From Tolumonas auensis DSM 9187 (lineage in GTDB: Bacteria; Pseudomonadota; Gammaproteobacteria; Enterobacterales; Aeromonadaceae), in assembly GCF_000023065.1 (NCBI RefSeq), contig NC_012691.1:912501-976500 (forward strand): a stretch of 64,000 bases of DNA, in the 5' to 3' direction. The translations under genes and the position numbers were made by a program. The notes beneath the pieces are model-generated. The model saw nothing but the letters and a program-made list of their open reading frames with translations, searched no databases and had not been told where the DNA came from. Numbering within the stretch: position 1 is the stretch's first letter; each line of letters begins with the position of its first letter. Positions 1 through 9,824 of the stretch are shown here, piece after piece.

Positions 1-2394
<2,394 letters not shown>

Positions 2395-2518
2395 TACAAC
2401 ACCCAAGTAGTTTTAAGCGCTTGTTTGATTGATGAACGAAATAAAGACCGCGAGGTCACAGCTTTCCAAGACTTATTGCTAACGAGACCCAATGAGTTAG
2501 TGATAAGGGACCCGAATA

Positions 2519-2637
2519 TGCCTGGCGGCAATAGCGCGATGGAACCACCTGTACCCATGCCGAACACAGAAGTGAAACGTTGTAGCGCCGATGGTAGTGT
2601 GGCATTCGCCATGTGAGAGTAGGACACTGCCAGGCTT
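2519..2637 (+). rRNA. rrf: 5S ribosomal RNA
   Basis: A 119-base stretch follows the 23S gene by about 125 bases and matches the E. coli 5S pattern: TGCCTGGCGGC at the start, the internal CCATGCCGAACACAGAAGTG segment, AGCGCCGATGGTAGTGTGG, and CTGCCAGGC at the end, which pairs with the start. It belongs to the same rRNA operon. Confidence 0.97.
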
Positions 2638-2669
2638 CTAAATTAGACGAAAGTCAGCCGGAATAAAGT

Positions 2670-2745
2670 GCTGATATGGCTCAGTTGGTAGAGCGCACCC
2701 TTGGTAAGGGTGAGGTCCCCAGTTCGACTCTGGGTATCAGCACCA
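2670..2745 (+). tRNA. tRNA-Thr (anticodon GGT)
   Basis: This is a 76-base cloverleaf with the CCA end encoded. The acceptor stem GCTGATA pairs with TATCAGC (2735-2741). The anticodon stem CACCC/GGGTG encloses loop TTGGTAA with anticodon GGT at 2703-2705, and the T loop is TTCGACT. The sequence looks essentially identical to E. coli thrV, which also sits just after 5S RNA in rrnD. It is cotranscribed with the rRNAs and followed by the operon terminator. Confidence 0.98.
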
Positions 2746-2755
2746 TTGAAAAAAC

Positions 2756-2790
2756 AAAGCCCTGCAGTTATCTGCAGGGCTTTTTGTTTT
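2756..2790 (+). terminator. rRNA operon terminator
   Basis: AAAGCCCTGCAG, a TTAT loop, and CTGCAGGGCTTT form a perfect GC-rich hairpin followed by a T tract (TTTTTGTTTTT). It begins 11 bases after the tRNA-Thr CCA end, so it closes the rRNA operon. Confidence 0.92.
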
Positions 2791-2811
2791 TATGATTATT
2801 AATCAGACAGT

Positions 2812-2820
2812 TGTTATAAT
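2812..2820 (+). promoter_or_regulatory. Extended -10 promoter for the 2860 lipoprotein gene
   Basis: TGTTATAAT is an extended -10 element (TG, one base, perfect TATAAT). It lies 40 bases before the lipoprotein start and just beyond the rRNA terminator. No good -35 is present at 17-bp spacing, as is common for extended -10 promoters. Confidence 0.55.
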
Positions 2821-2859
2821 CATTTCGATATATACTTCTCAGGTTAAGGATACGTAGGG

Positions 2860-3297
2860 ATGTGGCGAGCTATATCATTAGTTTCCGGCATATTGATCGT
2901 TGGCTGTAGTAGTCAGCCAACTGAGCAGCATAGTAATTCTAATAATCTTATTCCTTCCAATACTTCGTTGTTTCTTCGTGGTGATATGAATAATTGGACT
3001 GCGAGCTCGGAATATAAAGTATTACAAACATCTTCGCAGTTATTCAGCGTTAAAGCAGAACTTCCAGAAGCTGGTAAAACATATCATTTTAAGTTTGCTG
3101 ATGCACAGTGGCTTCCGGCTATGAATTATGGGGCGGCTATTGATGATGCGACATTGAGTTTGAATACGCCATTACCTGTCCGGGCTTATAGTTATCTGGA
3201 TGAGCTTGCATTCACACCTGAACAAGCCGGCGAGTATGAATTCGTGCTGGATCTGCGGGGGCGCAGACCTGTAGCATTGGTAAAGCAAGCTCAGTAA
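2860..3297 (+). CDS. Small lipoprotein with a CBM48/pullulanase-like E-set domain
   Basis: The 145-residue protein starts with a lipoprotein signal peptide (hydrophobic residues 6-15, lipobox IVGC with the lipid-bearing Cys at 16). A 20-residue polar linker follows, then one beta-rich domain. The segment FLRGDMNNW at 38-46 and YHFKFAD at 75-81 match the pattern of the immunoglobulin-like E-set domains found at the front of pullulanases and as CBM48 starch-binding modules. No catalytic domain is present. The start is supported by AAGGA at 2846-2850. It stands alone between the rRNA terminator and its own terminator. A role in binding glycans or another envelope partner is inference; I do not know a characterised homologue. 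Confidence 0.8.
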   Translation: MWRAISLVSGILIVGCSSQPTEQHSNSNNLIPSNTSLFLRGDMNNWTASSEYKVLQTSSQLFSVKAELPEAGKTYHFKFADAQWLPAMNYGAAIDDATLSLNTPLPVRAYSYLDELAFTPEQAGEYEFVLDLRGRRPVALVKQAQ

Positions 3298-3308
3298 AAG
3301 CAGGACAT

Positions 3309-3344
3309 AAAAAAACCGCGCTAAATTTATCGCGCGGTTTTTAT
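3309..3344. terminator. Bidirectional terminator between the lipoprotein and Tim44-like genes
   Basis: An A run, ACCGCGC, a ten-base AT loop, GCGCGGT and a T run form a hairpin that can terminate both converging transcription units. Confidence 0.85.
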
Positions 3345-3364
3345 AATTCAGATTGATAAAATCA

Positions 3365-4225
3365 TCAGTTATTTTCTATACCAACAATCAACCATGGTGC
3401 ATTTGCGGAGGACAGATTACGTTCCAAATGCCACACTTCATGTATATCTTCTTCAATTCCTTCAACAGAATCACGATAGCGACCTTTAAATAAGACACTG
3501 ATCTGGGCAGAGTTGATTTTGCGTTCGGCTCGAACTAATTCAGCATCTACATATAACACTTCAGTGTGTTGAGCTCCTGTGTAGTTGGCTCGTTCCTGTT
3601 TCAATTCATTAAACAGCTCTGGTGTTACATATTCCTGTATCTTGGAGAAATCATTGTCGTTCCAAGCAACTTGCAGGGTTCTATAATGCTCACATGCCCC
3701 TTTAATGAACTCTGCAGTGTTAAATCCTTCTGGCAGATCAAAAGGGACTGTATCTGTTGCTGGAGAAAATGAAGTATTTCCAGCGTATTCCGGTTTTTGA
3801 AATGCTGATTCAGTACTTTGTTTGGTTTGATATGGCATTCCATATGCGGGTTGAGGTCCTGCTGCTGTGGCAGGTTTTCGGTTTCGGAGGAAACGGAACG
3901 CAAGGAAAGCGACACCAGCCATTAATAGAATGTCAAAGATCTGTAAACCTGCGAATGCACCGCTACCCAGCAACCAGGCAAACAGGCCACCAGCTAATAG
4001 TCCACCCAGCAGGCCACCCATCAAACCACTTTTATTCGGTTGCGTTTGTTTGTTCAGTGTAGGGTTAGTGGTGTTTACTGATTGGGTTGGCTGTGACGGT
4101 GCCGTTTTGTAACTGCGGCCAAACGATTTACTACCACCAAATTTTCTTGCTTCAGCATTCTCGGAAAAGAACGAAATGCTGAATATAAGAGAAAAAATGG
4201 TAAGCATGGAAAACAGTTTACGCAT
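3365..4225 (-). CDS. Tim44-like domain membrane protein
   Basis: The 286-residue protein has a cleavable-looking signal (hydrophobic 8-20, possible cut after AEA near 26) and a Ser/Thr/Gln-rich stretch at 30-66. A Gly-rich hydrophobic segment at 67-93 and a transmembrane segment at about 95-112 end in basic residues. A soluble C-terminal domain at about 160-286 has the Tim44/MRPL45-like pattern, with the FIKGACEHYRTLQ and DNDFSKIQEYVTPELF motifs. Bacterial members of this family are widespread but of unknown function; the mitochondrial relative takes part in protein import. AAGGAT precedes the start. The gene is single and converges on the lipoprotein gene. Confidence 0.85.
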   Translation of the reverse strand: MRKLFSMLTIFSLIFSISFFSENAEARKFGGSKSFGRSYKTAPSQPTQSVNTTNPTLNKQTQPNKSGLMGGLLGGLLAGGLFAWLLGSGAFAGLQIFDILLMAGVAFLAFRFLRNRKPATAAGPQPAYGMPYQTKQSTESAFQKPEYAGNTSFSPATDTVPFDLPEGFNTAEFIKGACEHYRTLQVAWNDNDFSKIQEYVTPELFNELKQERANYTGAQHTEVLYVDAELVRAERKINSAQISVLFKGRYRDSVEGIEEDIHEVWHLERNLSSANAPWLIVGIENN

Positions 4226-4348
4226 ACTTTTATCCTTGATAGTTACATACCCTTAACATCATATATTGAAGATCAAAACCGTCAATTCACTTAGTTAAGC
4301 CGAACTGTTCGGTATAACTGAGCTATTTGGTTTCTCTGTTATTTTTAT

Positions 4349-4385
4349 AAAAAATAAAAACCCCTCAATTAGATGAGGGGTTTTG
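4349..4385 (-). terminator. Terminator of the first ptsG paralogue
   Basis: Read on the minus strand, AAAACCCCTC, an eight-base loop and GAGGGGTTTT form a hairpin with a T-rich tail. It lies 24 bases beyond the ptsG stop codon. Confidence 0.88.
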
Positions 4386-4408
4386 GAATGTACGATGGAT
4401 TAATTGGA

Positions 4409-5860
4409 TTAGTTTGCTTTGATCCACTGATCCATATCAGTTTTCAGGTTGTCTGATTTAGTTCCGAAAATTGCTTGTACACCTGTACCCGCAATCACGA
4501 CGCCTGCAGCACCCAGAGATTTCAGTTTAGATTGGTTTACGTTTTCAGTGCTCTTAACGCTGACACGCAAACGGGTAATACAAGCATCCAGATTGGTGAT
4601 GTTATCTTTGCCACCAAATGCGTGTACTAATTCACCGGCCAATTCAGAACCAACCAAAGCTGTATTTTCTGATGATTCTTCTTCACGGCCAGGTGTTTTC
4701 AGATCCAGGAATTTGATAACAGCGCGGAATACCGCGTAGTAAACAGCGGCATAGCACAGACCGATCATTGGGAACATGATCAGATTGCTGCCTTTATTAC
4801 CCAGAACACTCAGTACCAGGAAATCAATCAGGCCGTGTGAGAAGCTAGTACCTGCACTCATATTCAGAGTGATACATACCACAAACGCCAGACCGGCCAG
4901 TACGGCATGAATTGCATACAGTACTGGTGCCACAAACATGAATGAGAATTCAATTGGCTCAGTGATACCAGTCAGGAAAGAAGTCAGCGCAGCTGAAATC
5001 ATGATACCGCCAACTTTAGCGCGGTTTTCTGGTTTAGCACTATGCCAAATTGCAATGGCTGCAGCAGGCAGACCATACATCTTGAATAAGAAACCACCCG
5101 CTAATTTACCTGCAGTTGGGTCACCTGCAATGAAACGAGGGATATCACCATGGAATACCTGTCCTGCAGCGTCAGTAAATGAACCAACTTGCATCTGGAA
5201 TGGTACGTTCCAGATATGGTGTAAACCAAAAGGAACTAAAGACCGCTCAACAAGGCCATAGATACCAAAAGCTAACGTTGGGTTTTGGTAAGCCGCCCAT
5301 TGGGAGAACAGATCAATTGCATGACCTACCGGAGGCCAAATGAAAGACAGAATAACGGCTGCAATAATTACTGAAAAACCGGTAATAATTGGCACGAAAC
5401 GTTTACCGGCAAAGAAGCCCAGATATTCAGGTAATTGGATCCGGTAAAAGCGATTGAACATGAATGCGGCAATAGCGCCGGCAATAATACCACCTAGGAC
5501 ACCGGTATTAGACATATGTTCTACAGCAACTGCATAATCAGGCGCTGATGGATCAAGTCCGGCAATAAATGGTGCTGCAACAGTCATCGTTTTAGTCAGT
5601 ATCGCATAACCAACAGTCGCTGCCAGTGCTGCAACACCATCGTTATTGGTAAAGCCGAGGGCTACACCGATAGCGAAAATCAGAGCCATGTTGCCAAATA
5701 CGGCACCACCAGCCTGAGCCATAACCTGTGAAACTACTGCGGGTAACCAGCTGAAGTTTGCGGATCCGACGCCTAGCAGGATACCTGCTACAGGCAGTAC
5801 GGAAACCGGCAACATCAGCGATTTACCGACTTTTTGCAAATTTGCAAATGCATTACTCAT
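4409..5860 (-). CDS. ptsG: PTS glucose-specific EIICB permease, paralogue 1
   Basis: The 483-residue protein (E. coli PtsG has 477) couples glucose uptake to phosphorylation. Residues 1 to about 385 form the multi-spanning EIIC glucose channel, with the [33 protein letters not shown] and [15 protein letters not shown] motifs. A short linker leads to the EIIB domain with the phosphorylated Cys427 in [10 protein letters not shown]. The phosphate donor EIIA-Glc (Crr) is not in this window. AGGAG lies seven bases before the ATG. The 471-base gap upstream and its own terminator suggest separate transcription from the second copy. The match to E. coli PtsG is very close along the whole length. Which sugar each copy prefers cannot be read from the sequence. 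Confidence 0.93.
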   Translation of the reverse strand: MSNAFANLQKVGKSLMLPVSVLPVAGILLGVGSANFSWLPAVVSQVMAQAGGAVFGNMALIFAIGVALGFTNNDGVAALAATVGYAILTKTMTVAAPFIAGLDPSAPDYAVAVEHMSNTGVLGGIIAGAIAAFMFNRFYRIQLPEYLGFFAGKRFVPIITGFSVIIAAVILSFIWPPVGHAIDLFSQWAAYQNPTLAFGIYGLVERSLVPFGLHHIWNVPFQMQVGSFTDAAGQVFHGDIPRFIAGDPTAGKLAGGFLFKMYGLPAAAIAIWHSAKPENRAKVGGIMISAALTSFLTGITEPIEFSFMFVAPVLYAIHAVLAGLAFVVCITLNMSAGTSFSHGLIDFLVLSVLGNKGSNLIMFPMIGLCYAAVYYAVFRAVIKFLDLKTPGREEESSENTALVGSELAGELVHAFGGKDNITNLDACITRLRVSVKSTENVNQSKLKSLGAAGVVIAGTGVQAIFGTKSDNLKTDMDQWIKAN

Positions 5861-5914
5861 TTAAGAACTCCTGATGAGTGTTTTGATAGGGAAAACCAGA
5901 ATGTTTTTATAGTC

Positions 5915-5927
5915 ATCAAAATTTGAT
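5915..5927. repeat. Short palindrome upstream of ptsG paralogue 1
   Basis: ATCAAA, one central A, and TTTGAT form a perfect 13-base palindrome 55 bases before the start codon, a plausible operator position. The regulator is not identified. Confidence 0.4.
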
Positions 5928-6124
5928 AGCGATCTTTGCAAGTAAACAGAAACATCGATCGAGTGACGATATTGATGAAAAACGAAGCATTGATCGTAAG
6001 TGTAATTTTCAATGCCAAGCGATGAAAAGGCAATAGATAAGGATGTAAGATATTATTAATAAACTATTTATTGGTTTCTTGCTGTTTCTTTTTCTTCTTT
6101 GTTATTACGAAACACTTCACAACG

Positions 6125-6150
6125 AAAACAAGTGTAACCGGTTTCTTTTT
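6125..6150. promoter_or_regulatory. GTGTAACC element, copy upstream of ptsG paralogue 1
   Basis: The stretch reads AAAACAAGTGTAACC followed by GGTTTCTTTTTT. It lines up with the spacer and inner arms of the 8062-8105 inverted repeat: A-rich left, GTGTAACC core, TTTnTTTTTT right. It lies about 270 bases upstream of this ptsG. The core plus CCGG centre (GTAACCGGTTTC) also resembles LacI-family operators. Its function is unknown. Confidence 0.45.
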
Positions 6151-6275
6151 TGGCTTTAGCCTTCACTTGAAGGCTTCCTATATATTTTTTTGTGAAAAAT
6201 AAATAATAAGAAAATGCAGAGAAATATAAATGCGTATTTAAATTCTGATGGGATTATTAAATATGAATTTCAATA

Positions 6276-6302
6276 AATAAAAAACCCCTCCAGAGGAGGG
6301 GC
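6276..6302 (-). terminator. Terminator of the second ptsG paralogue
   Basis: CCCCTCC, a short loop and GGAGGGG preceded on the plus strand by an A run give, on the minus strand, a GC hairpin with a T tail 30 bases after the stop codon. Confidence 0.85.
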
Positions 6303-6331
6303 TAAAATGGAAACCTGAGTTTCTTATTTAA

Positions 6332-7774
6332 TTAATGTGCTTTAATCCAGTGATCCATATCAGTTTTCAGGTTGTCTGATTTGGTACCGAAGATTGCCTG
6401 CACGCCTGAACCTGCAACTACGACACCTGCAGCACCCAGTGATTTCAGTTTAGCCTGGTCTACTTTAGCGATGTCTTTCACGCTAACACGCAGACGAGTG
6501 ATGCATGCATCCAGGTTAGCAATGTTCTCTTTGCCACCGAAAGCACTTACCAGTTCACCAGCCATTTCAGTACCAGACAGCACTACGTCATCAGCTGATT
6601 CATCTTCACGGCCTGGAGTTTTCAGATCCAGCGCTGTGATTGCTACACGGAATACAGTGTAGTAAACAGCTGCGTAGATCAGACCGATTACTGGGAACAT
6701 CAAACCTTTAGAGGATTGAGAGAACAGTACCAGGTAGTCAATCAAACCGTGAGAGAATGTAGTACCATGTTTCATGCCCAGCAGAATCATGACTACGAAC
6801 GCTGAACCAGCCAGCAGAGCGTGGATTGCATACAGAACTGGCGCTACGAACAGGAATGCGAATTCGATTGGCTCAGTAATACCGGTCAGGAATGAAGTCA
6901 GCGCAGCTGAAACCATGATACCGCCGATTTTTGCACGGTTTTCTGGTTTAGCAGTGTGCCACATAGCGATAGCAGCTGCTGGCAGACCGTACATCTTGAA
7001 CATGTAACCACCAGCCAGGTTGCCTGCAGTTGCGTCGCCAGCGATGTAACGGGCGATTTCACCGTGGAATACCTGACCTGTAGCATTGGTATATTCACCT
7101 ACTTCGAAGAAGAATGGTGCGTTCCAGATGTGGTGCAGACCGAATGGGATCAGTGAGCGTTCAACAACACCGTAGATACCGAATGCCAGAGCTGGGTTCT
7201 GATATGCAGCCCAGTGGGAGAATGCTTTGATAGCACCACCGATTGGAGGCCATACGAAAGCCAGTACTACACCAGCCGCAATAGCTACGATACCGGTTGA
7301 CAGTGGTACAAAACGCTTACCGGCAAAGAAGCCCAGATAGTCAGGCAGCTGGATGCGGTAGAAACGGTTAAACATGTACGCAGCGATACCACCGGCGATA
7401 ACGCCACCCAGTACACCAACGTTTGAAACTTTATCGGCCTGAGCTGCGAAATCAGCAGCAGCAGGGTCTAAGCCAGCCAGTAACGGTGCAACAACGGTTA
7501 CTGTTTTGGTCAGAATGAAGTAGCCAACAGCAGCAGCTAAACCTGCAACGCCATCGTTTTTAGTGAAGCCTAGTGCAACACCGATAGCAAACAGCAGGGC
7601 CATGTTACCGAATACTGCACCACCTGCTTGTTCCATAACAGATGATAGAGTCGCTGGCAGAACGCTGAATTTAGCTGCACCGACGCCCAGCAGAATACCT
7701 GCTACAGGCAGTACGGATACAGGCAGCATCAGCGCCTTACCGACTTGTTGAAGACTTCCGAACAAATTTTTCAT
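6332..7774 (-). CDS. ptsG: PTS glucose-specific EIICB permease, paralogue 2
   Basis: The 480-residue protein has the same architecture as its downstream neighbour: an EIIC channel domain with [33 protein letters not shown] and [15 protein letters not shown], then an EIIB domain with the phospho-accepting Cys424 in [10 protein letters not shown]. The two copies agree over nearly their full length, so this is a tandem duplication or a long-kept paralogue pair. Differences cluster in the region after residue 85, the periplasm-facing segments and the EIIC-EIIB linker. A Shine-Dalgarno AGGAGC precedes the ATG, and a CRP-like half site lies in the upstream gap. The first copy could be the higher-expressed one or this one; expression cannot be judged here. 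Confidence 0.93.
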   Translation of the reverse strand: MKNLFGSLQQVGKALMLPVSVLPVAGILLGVGAAKFSVLPATLSSVMEQAGGAVFGNMALLFAIGVALGFTKNDGVAGLAAAVGYFILTKTVTVVAPLLAGLDPAAADFAAQADKVSNVGVLGGVIAGGIAAYMFNRFYRIQLPDYLGFFAGKRFVPLSTGIVAIAAGVVLAFVWPPIGGAIKAFSHWAAYQNPALAFGIYGVVERSLIPFGLHHIWNAPFFFEVGEYTNATGQVFHGEIARYIAGDATAGNLAGGYMFKMYGLPAAAIAMWHTAKPENRAKIGGIMVSAALTSFLTGITEPIEFAFLFVAPVLYAIHALLAGSAFVVMILLGMKHGTTFSHGLIDYLVLFSQSSKGLMFPVIGLIYAAVYYTVFRVAITALDLKTPGREDESADDVVLSGTEMAGELVSAFGGKENIANLDACITRLRVSVKDIAKVDQAKLKSLGAAGVVVAGSGVQAIFGTKSDNLKTDMDHWIKAH

Positions 7775-7923
7775 ATTAGTGAGCTCCTGAGGAGTGTGCG
7801 TCCTATTAATGGATTGAATTACACGGGTTTCAATTTAGGGAAACCACTATTTATATTCTGTGTATTTCAACAAGGTTAATCATAGTTGAATTAATTTTTC
7901 TCAGAAGGGAATAAATATAGAAA

Positions 7924-7939
7924 TAAAATATAGATCACA
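7924..7939 (-). promoter_or_regulatory. Candidate CRP site upstream of ptsG paralogue 2
   Basis: On the minus strand TGTGATCTATATTTTA has one perfect half (TGTGA plus TC) and one weak half (TTTTA) at the right spacing. It lies about 90 bases upstream of the TATAAA at 7850-7855. E. coli ptsG is CRP-activated, so the role is plausible but the second half is poor. Confidence 0.42.
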
Positions 7940-8061
7940 TATGGGATTGTTTCTTATTTGTTGTTTGAGAAACAATATACACAGTTGTGTAACTTAATAT
8001 AGATAGTGTGTTTTTTTATGTTTAATGGTTGCTGATTATCTTTAATTGTTAATTATTATTT

Positions 8062-8105
8062 CCGATTAAAAAAACAAAGTGTAACCAATTTGTTTTTTTA
8101 ATCGG
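8062..8105. repeat. Perfect 17-bp inverted repeat with a 10-base GTGTAACCAA spacer
   Basis: The left arm CCGATTAAAAAAACAAA (8062-8078) and right arm TTTGTTTTTTTAATCGG (8089-8105) are exact reverse complements. The spacer is GTGTAACCAA. The arms are AT-rich with no GC core or trailing T tract outside the stem, so it is not a typical intrinsic terminator. It lies between ygfZ and ptsG paralogue 2. A relative of its centre occurs at 6125-6150. Confidence 0.85.
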
Positions 8106-8176
8106 CGGAATTTATTTTCTGGTATGAGCACCGGTATTAACAATAAAACATATATGGGAACATCAGGACTGAATTT

Positions 8177-8209
8177 AAAGTCCCGACCGATAAATGCAGC
8201 CGGGATTTT
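8177..8209 (-). terminator. Possible ygfZ terminator hairpin
   Basis: AAAGTCCCG, a 15-base loop and CGGGATTTT can pair (one G-T) just beyond the ygfZ stop. The loop is long and the tail is not a pure T run, so this is a weak call. Confidence 0.4.
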
Positions 8210-8221
8210 GTCGGATTTATT

Positions 8222-9121
8222 TCATTCCAGCGTGTAAGGCAATGGAACTAAAGTGAAAGTAGTGCCTTGATCATTTTCTACCCGAAACCGGCTATCTGGT
8301 TGGGTATCTGAAGCAAGAATGATGCTCAGTAAAACCTGATCCTGCTTTTGCCACACATCCAGTATTGTGCCACTGACACGCCATTGCTCTCCTATCTGGC
8401 GTTCGATAACGGTATTTGTATTCACTGGCTGGCCGGATGTGCCTTTTAAAATAAAGAGTGCGCGATTATTGGTACCCCGGTATTTGGCTCTGGCTACAAT
8501 TTCTTGGCCGGTATAGCAGCCTTTTGTAAAACTAATGCCATGTAATGCCTGTAAATTGAATGCCTGGGGTATAAATTCAGCCTGTGCGTTCTTACCAAAC
8601 TGGGGAAGTCCGTCAAGAATATCTAATCCTCTCCAATCCGTGGCCGGACATTCGGGGAGCTTAAGTTCCAGTGGCTGTTGTTTCTCGCTCAGTATGAGCC
8701 AGCGATCAGGATTGATTTGACATTGAATGTTGTCTGCACCGGGACCGGTGGCTAGCCATGCATCTGTTCCTGTGCCTGCTATTCCAAAAACATCAAACTG
8801 GTCGCTGACATCAGTAATTGTAACTTTAGAAAAAACAGCATATTTTTTTAGTTCAGCCAGCTGGATTTCAGTCAGTTCTTTTTTATAGATCAGCAGCAGA
8901 TCTTGTTCTCGTTTGAACAACCTGAAAACAGCCAATACTTTCCCTTTGGGGGTACAGTGAGCGCCAAGAATGCTCTGGCCCGGATTTAACGCCATAACAT
9001 CACAGGTAACCTGTCCATTCAGATATTTGACTGCATCAGGACCTTCCAAACGGATCACGGTTATATCATCCAGATGGTATACACTGGGCTCAGAAGGGAA
9101 TAAAAGTCTTTCATTCATCAT
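8222..9121 (-). CDS. ygfZ: tRNA-modifying folate-binding protein YgfZ
   Basis: The 299-residue protein belongs to the GcvT-like aminomethyltransferase fold family. It carries the YgfZ signature KGCYTGQE at 200-207, whose Cys202 corresponds to the essential Cys228 of E. coli YgfZ. Family knowledge: it binds folate and supports Fe-S enzymes such as MiaB, so its loss lowers 2-methylthio modification of tRNA. E. coli YgfZ is slightly longer, so some loops are shorter here. It is transcribed away from sdhE, its usual neighbour; both genes touch Fe-S or flavoprotein assembly. Two Met codons open the frame and either could start it. Confidence 0.93.
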   Translation of the reverse strand: MMNERLLFPSEPSVYHLDDITVIRLEGPDAVKYLNGQVTCDVMALNPGQSILGAHCTPKGKVLAVFRLFKREQDLLLIYKKELTEIQLAELKKYAVFSKVTITDVSDQFDVFGIAGTGTDAWLATGPGADNIQCQINPDRWLILSEKQQPLELKLPECPATDWRGLDILDGLPQFGKNAQAEFIPQAFNLQALHGISFTKGCYTGQEIVARAKYRGTNNRALFILKGTSGQPVNTNTVIERQIGEQWRVSGTILDVWQKQDQVLLSIILASDTQPDSRFRVENDQGTTFTLVPLPYTLE

Positions 9122-9211
9122 GGTTTTCCACTTTGGGATGGTAATTCATGGTAAATAACGGGCTATTGTTTGTCAGCTGATATTGCTGAGATTATCAGAG
9201 GAAATCATGAT

Positions 9212-9469
9212 ATGAGTGCTGAATTGTCAAGACTACGCTGGGCTTGTCGCCGGGGGATGCTGGAGTTGGACACGATCCTGGCCCCTTTTCTTGAACATGA
9301 TTACATGGGGCTTTCTGAGTCACTACAGGATGATTTCCGGCGTGTGCTTGAATGCTCTGATTTGGAGTTGTTTTATTGTCTGTTACGTTCAGAGGCACCG
9401 TCAGACCTATCATTACAGTCTATATTGGGAGTGATCCGTGAAAAACATCAGGCACGTCATTCGGGTTGA
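9212..9469 (+). CDS. sdhE: Succinate dehydrogenase flavinylation factor SdhE
   Basis: The start is taken at the ATG preceded by AGAGGA (9197-9202), giving 85 residues, the usual family size. An upstream TTG in frame at 9170 has no ribosome site. The N-terminal segment RLRWACRRGMLELD contains the conserved RGxxE motif (residues 14-18) that contacts the flavoprotein subunit SdhA and promotes covalent FAD attachment. The short all-helical protein acts in the cytoplasm. It overlaps ygfX by 32 bases, the arrangement seen in E. coli, where the pair was once described as a CptB/CptA antitoxin-toxin pair. Confidence 0.93.
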   Translation: MSAELSRLRWACRRGMLELDTILAPFLEHDYMGLSESLQDDFRRVLECSDLELFYCLLRSEAPSDLSLQSILGVIREKHQARHSG

Positions 9470-9824
9470 ACCATCATATCACCACCAGTTATTTCTGCTG
9501 ATTAGCCATATCATTCTTGGATGGTTAGCATGGATCAGTTTGCACGGTCATCTGTGGCTGATGTTTTTTATTTTGTGGGGATGCTCTTTTTTCTGGTCTT
9601 TGTACCATGCCTATCACCGCCAGTTTATTTTTGAAATGCGTGGTGATGAAGTCTTTATGGATGGTAAATTTTATCATATTACTCCAACGTCTAAAGTTGG
9701 TTATGGCTTTATCTGGCTTGTGTTACACGGGGAAAAAACAACACATTTGTGGTTGTTCTCTGACAGCATGCATGAGGCTGAATACCGCCGGATTGCCCGG
9801 CGGATTACTATGCGGGCTCAGTAG
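9438..9824 (+). CDS. ygfX: YgfX inner-membrane protein
   Basis: The 128-residue protein begins at a GTG inside the end of sdhE. Two closely spaced hydrophobic segments (about 18-33 and 38-55) suggest a membrane hairpin, and the remainder is a small cytoplasmic domain rich in aromatic and basic residues ([16 protein letters not shown]). Size, position and hairpin match YgfX (also called CptA), reported in E. coli to affect cell division and cytoskeletal proteins. The coupling to sdhE suggests a shared role in SDH maturation, which is inference. Its last seven bases overlap the end of nadB on the opposite strand. Confidence 0.85.
   Translation: MKNIRHVIRVEPSYHHQLFLLISHIILGWLAWISLHGHLWLMFFILWGCSFFWSLYHAYHRQFIFEMRGDEVFMDGKFYHITPTSKVGYGFIWLVLHGEKTTHLWLFSDSMHEAEYRRIARRITMRAQ

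Larger units (their letters stand above)
5861..6275. other. Long AT-rich regulatory region upstream of ptsG paralogue 1
   Basis: No gene is visible. From the ptsG start outward it holds a Shine-Dalgarno AGGAG, an interrupted palindrome at 5915-5927, two copies of TTTGATAG 40 bases apart (5882-5889 and 5922-5929), and a pyrimidine-rich run at 6070-6102. It also holds the GTGTAACC element at 6125-6150, which recurs upstream of the second copy. I could not assign a convincing sigma-70 promoter with good -35 and -10 boxes. The length suggests several regulatory inputs. Confidence 0.6.
7775..8176. other. Long AT-rich regulatory region upstream of ptsG paralogue 2
   Basis: No gene is visible. The region holds a Shine-Dalgarno AGGAGC next to ptsG, a TATAAA-like -10 on the minus strand at 7850-7855, a CRP-like site at 7924-7939, and AT-rich DNA with A/T runs. 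It also contains the striking inverted repeat at 8062-8105. Its size and low GC match the region in front of the other ptsG copy. Confidence 0.6.

Noticed and set aside
5861-5890. SgrS-type small-RNA pairing region in ptsG leaders
   Set aside because: The CACTC-n-TCAGGAG likeness to E. coli ptsG is limited to the ribosome-binding site and could be chance; no SgrS gene is seen here.
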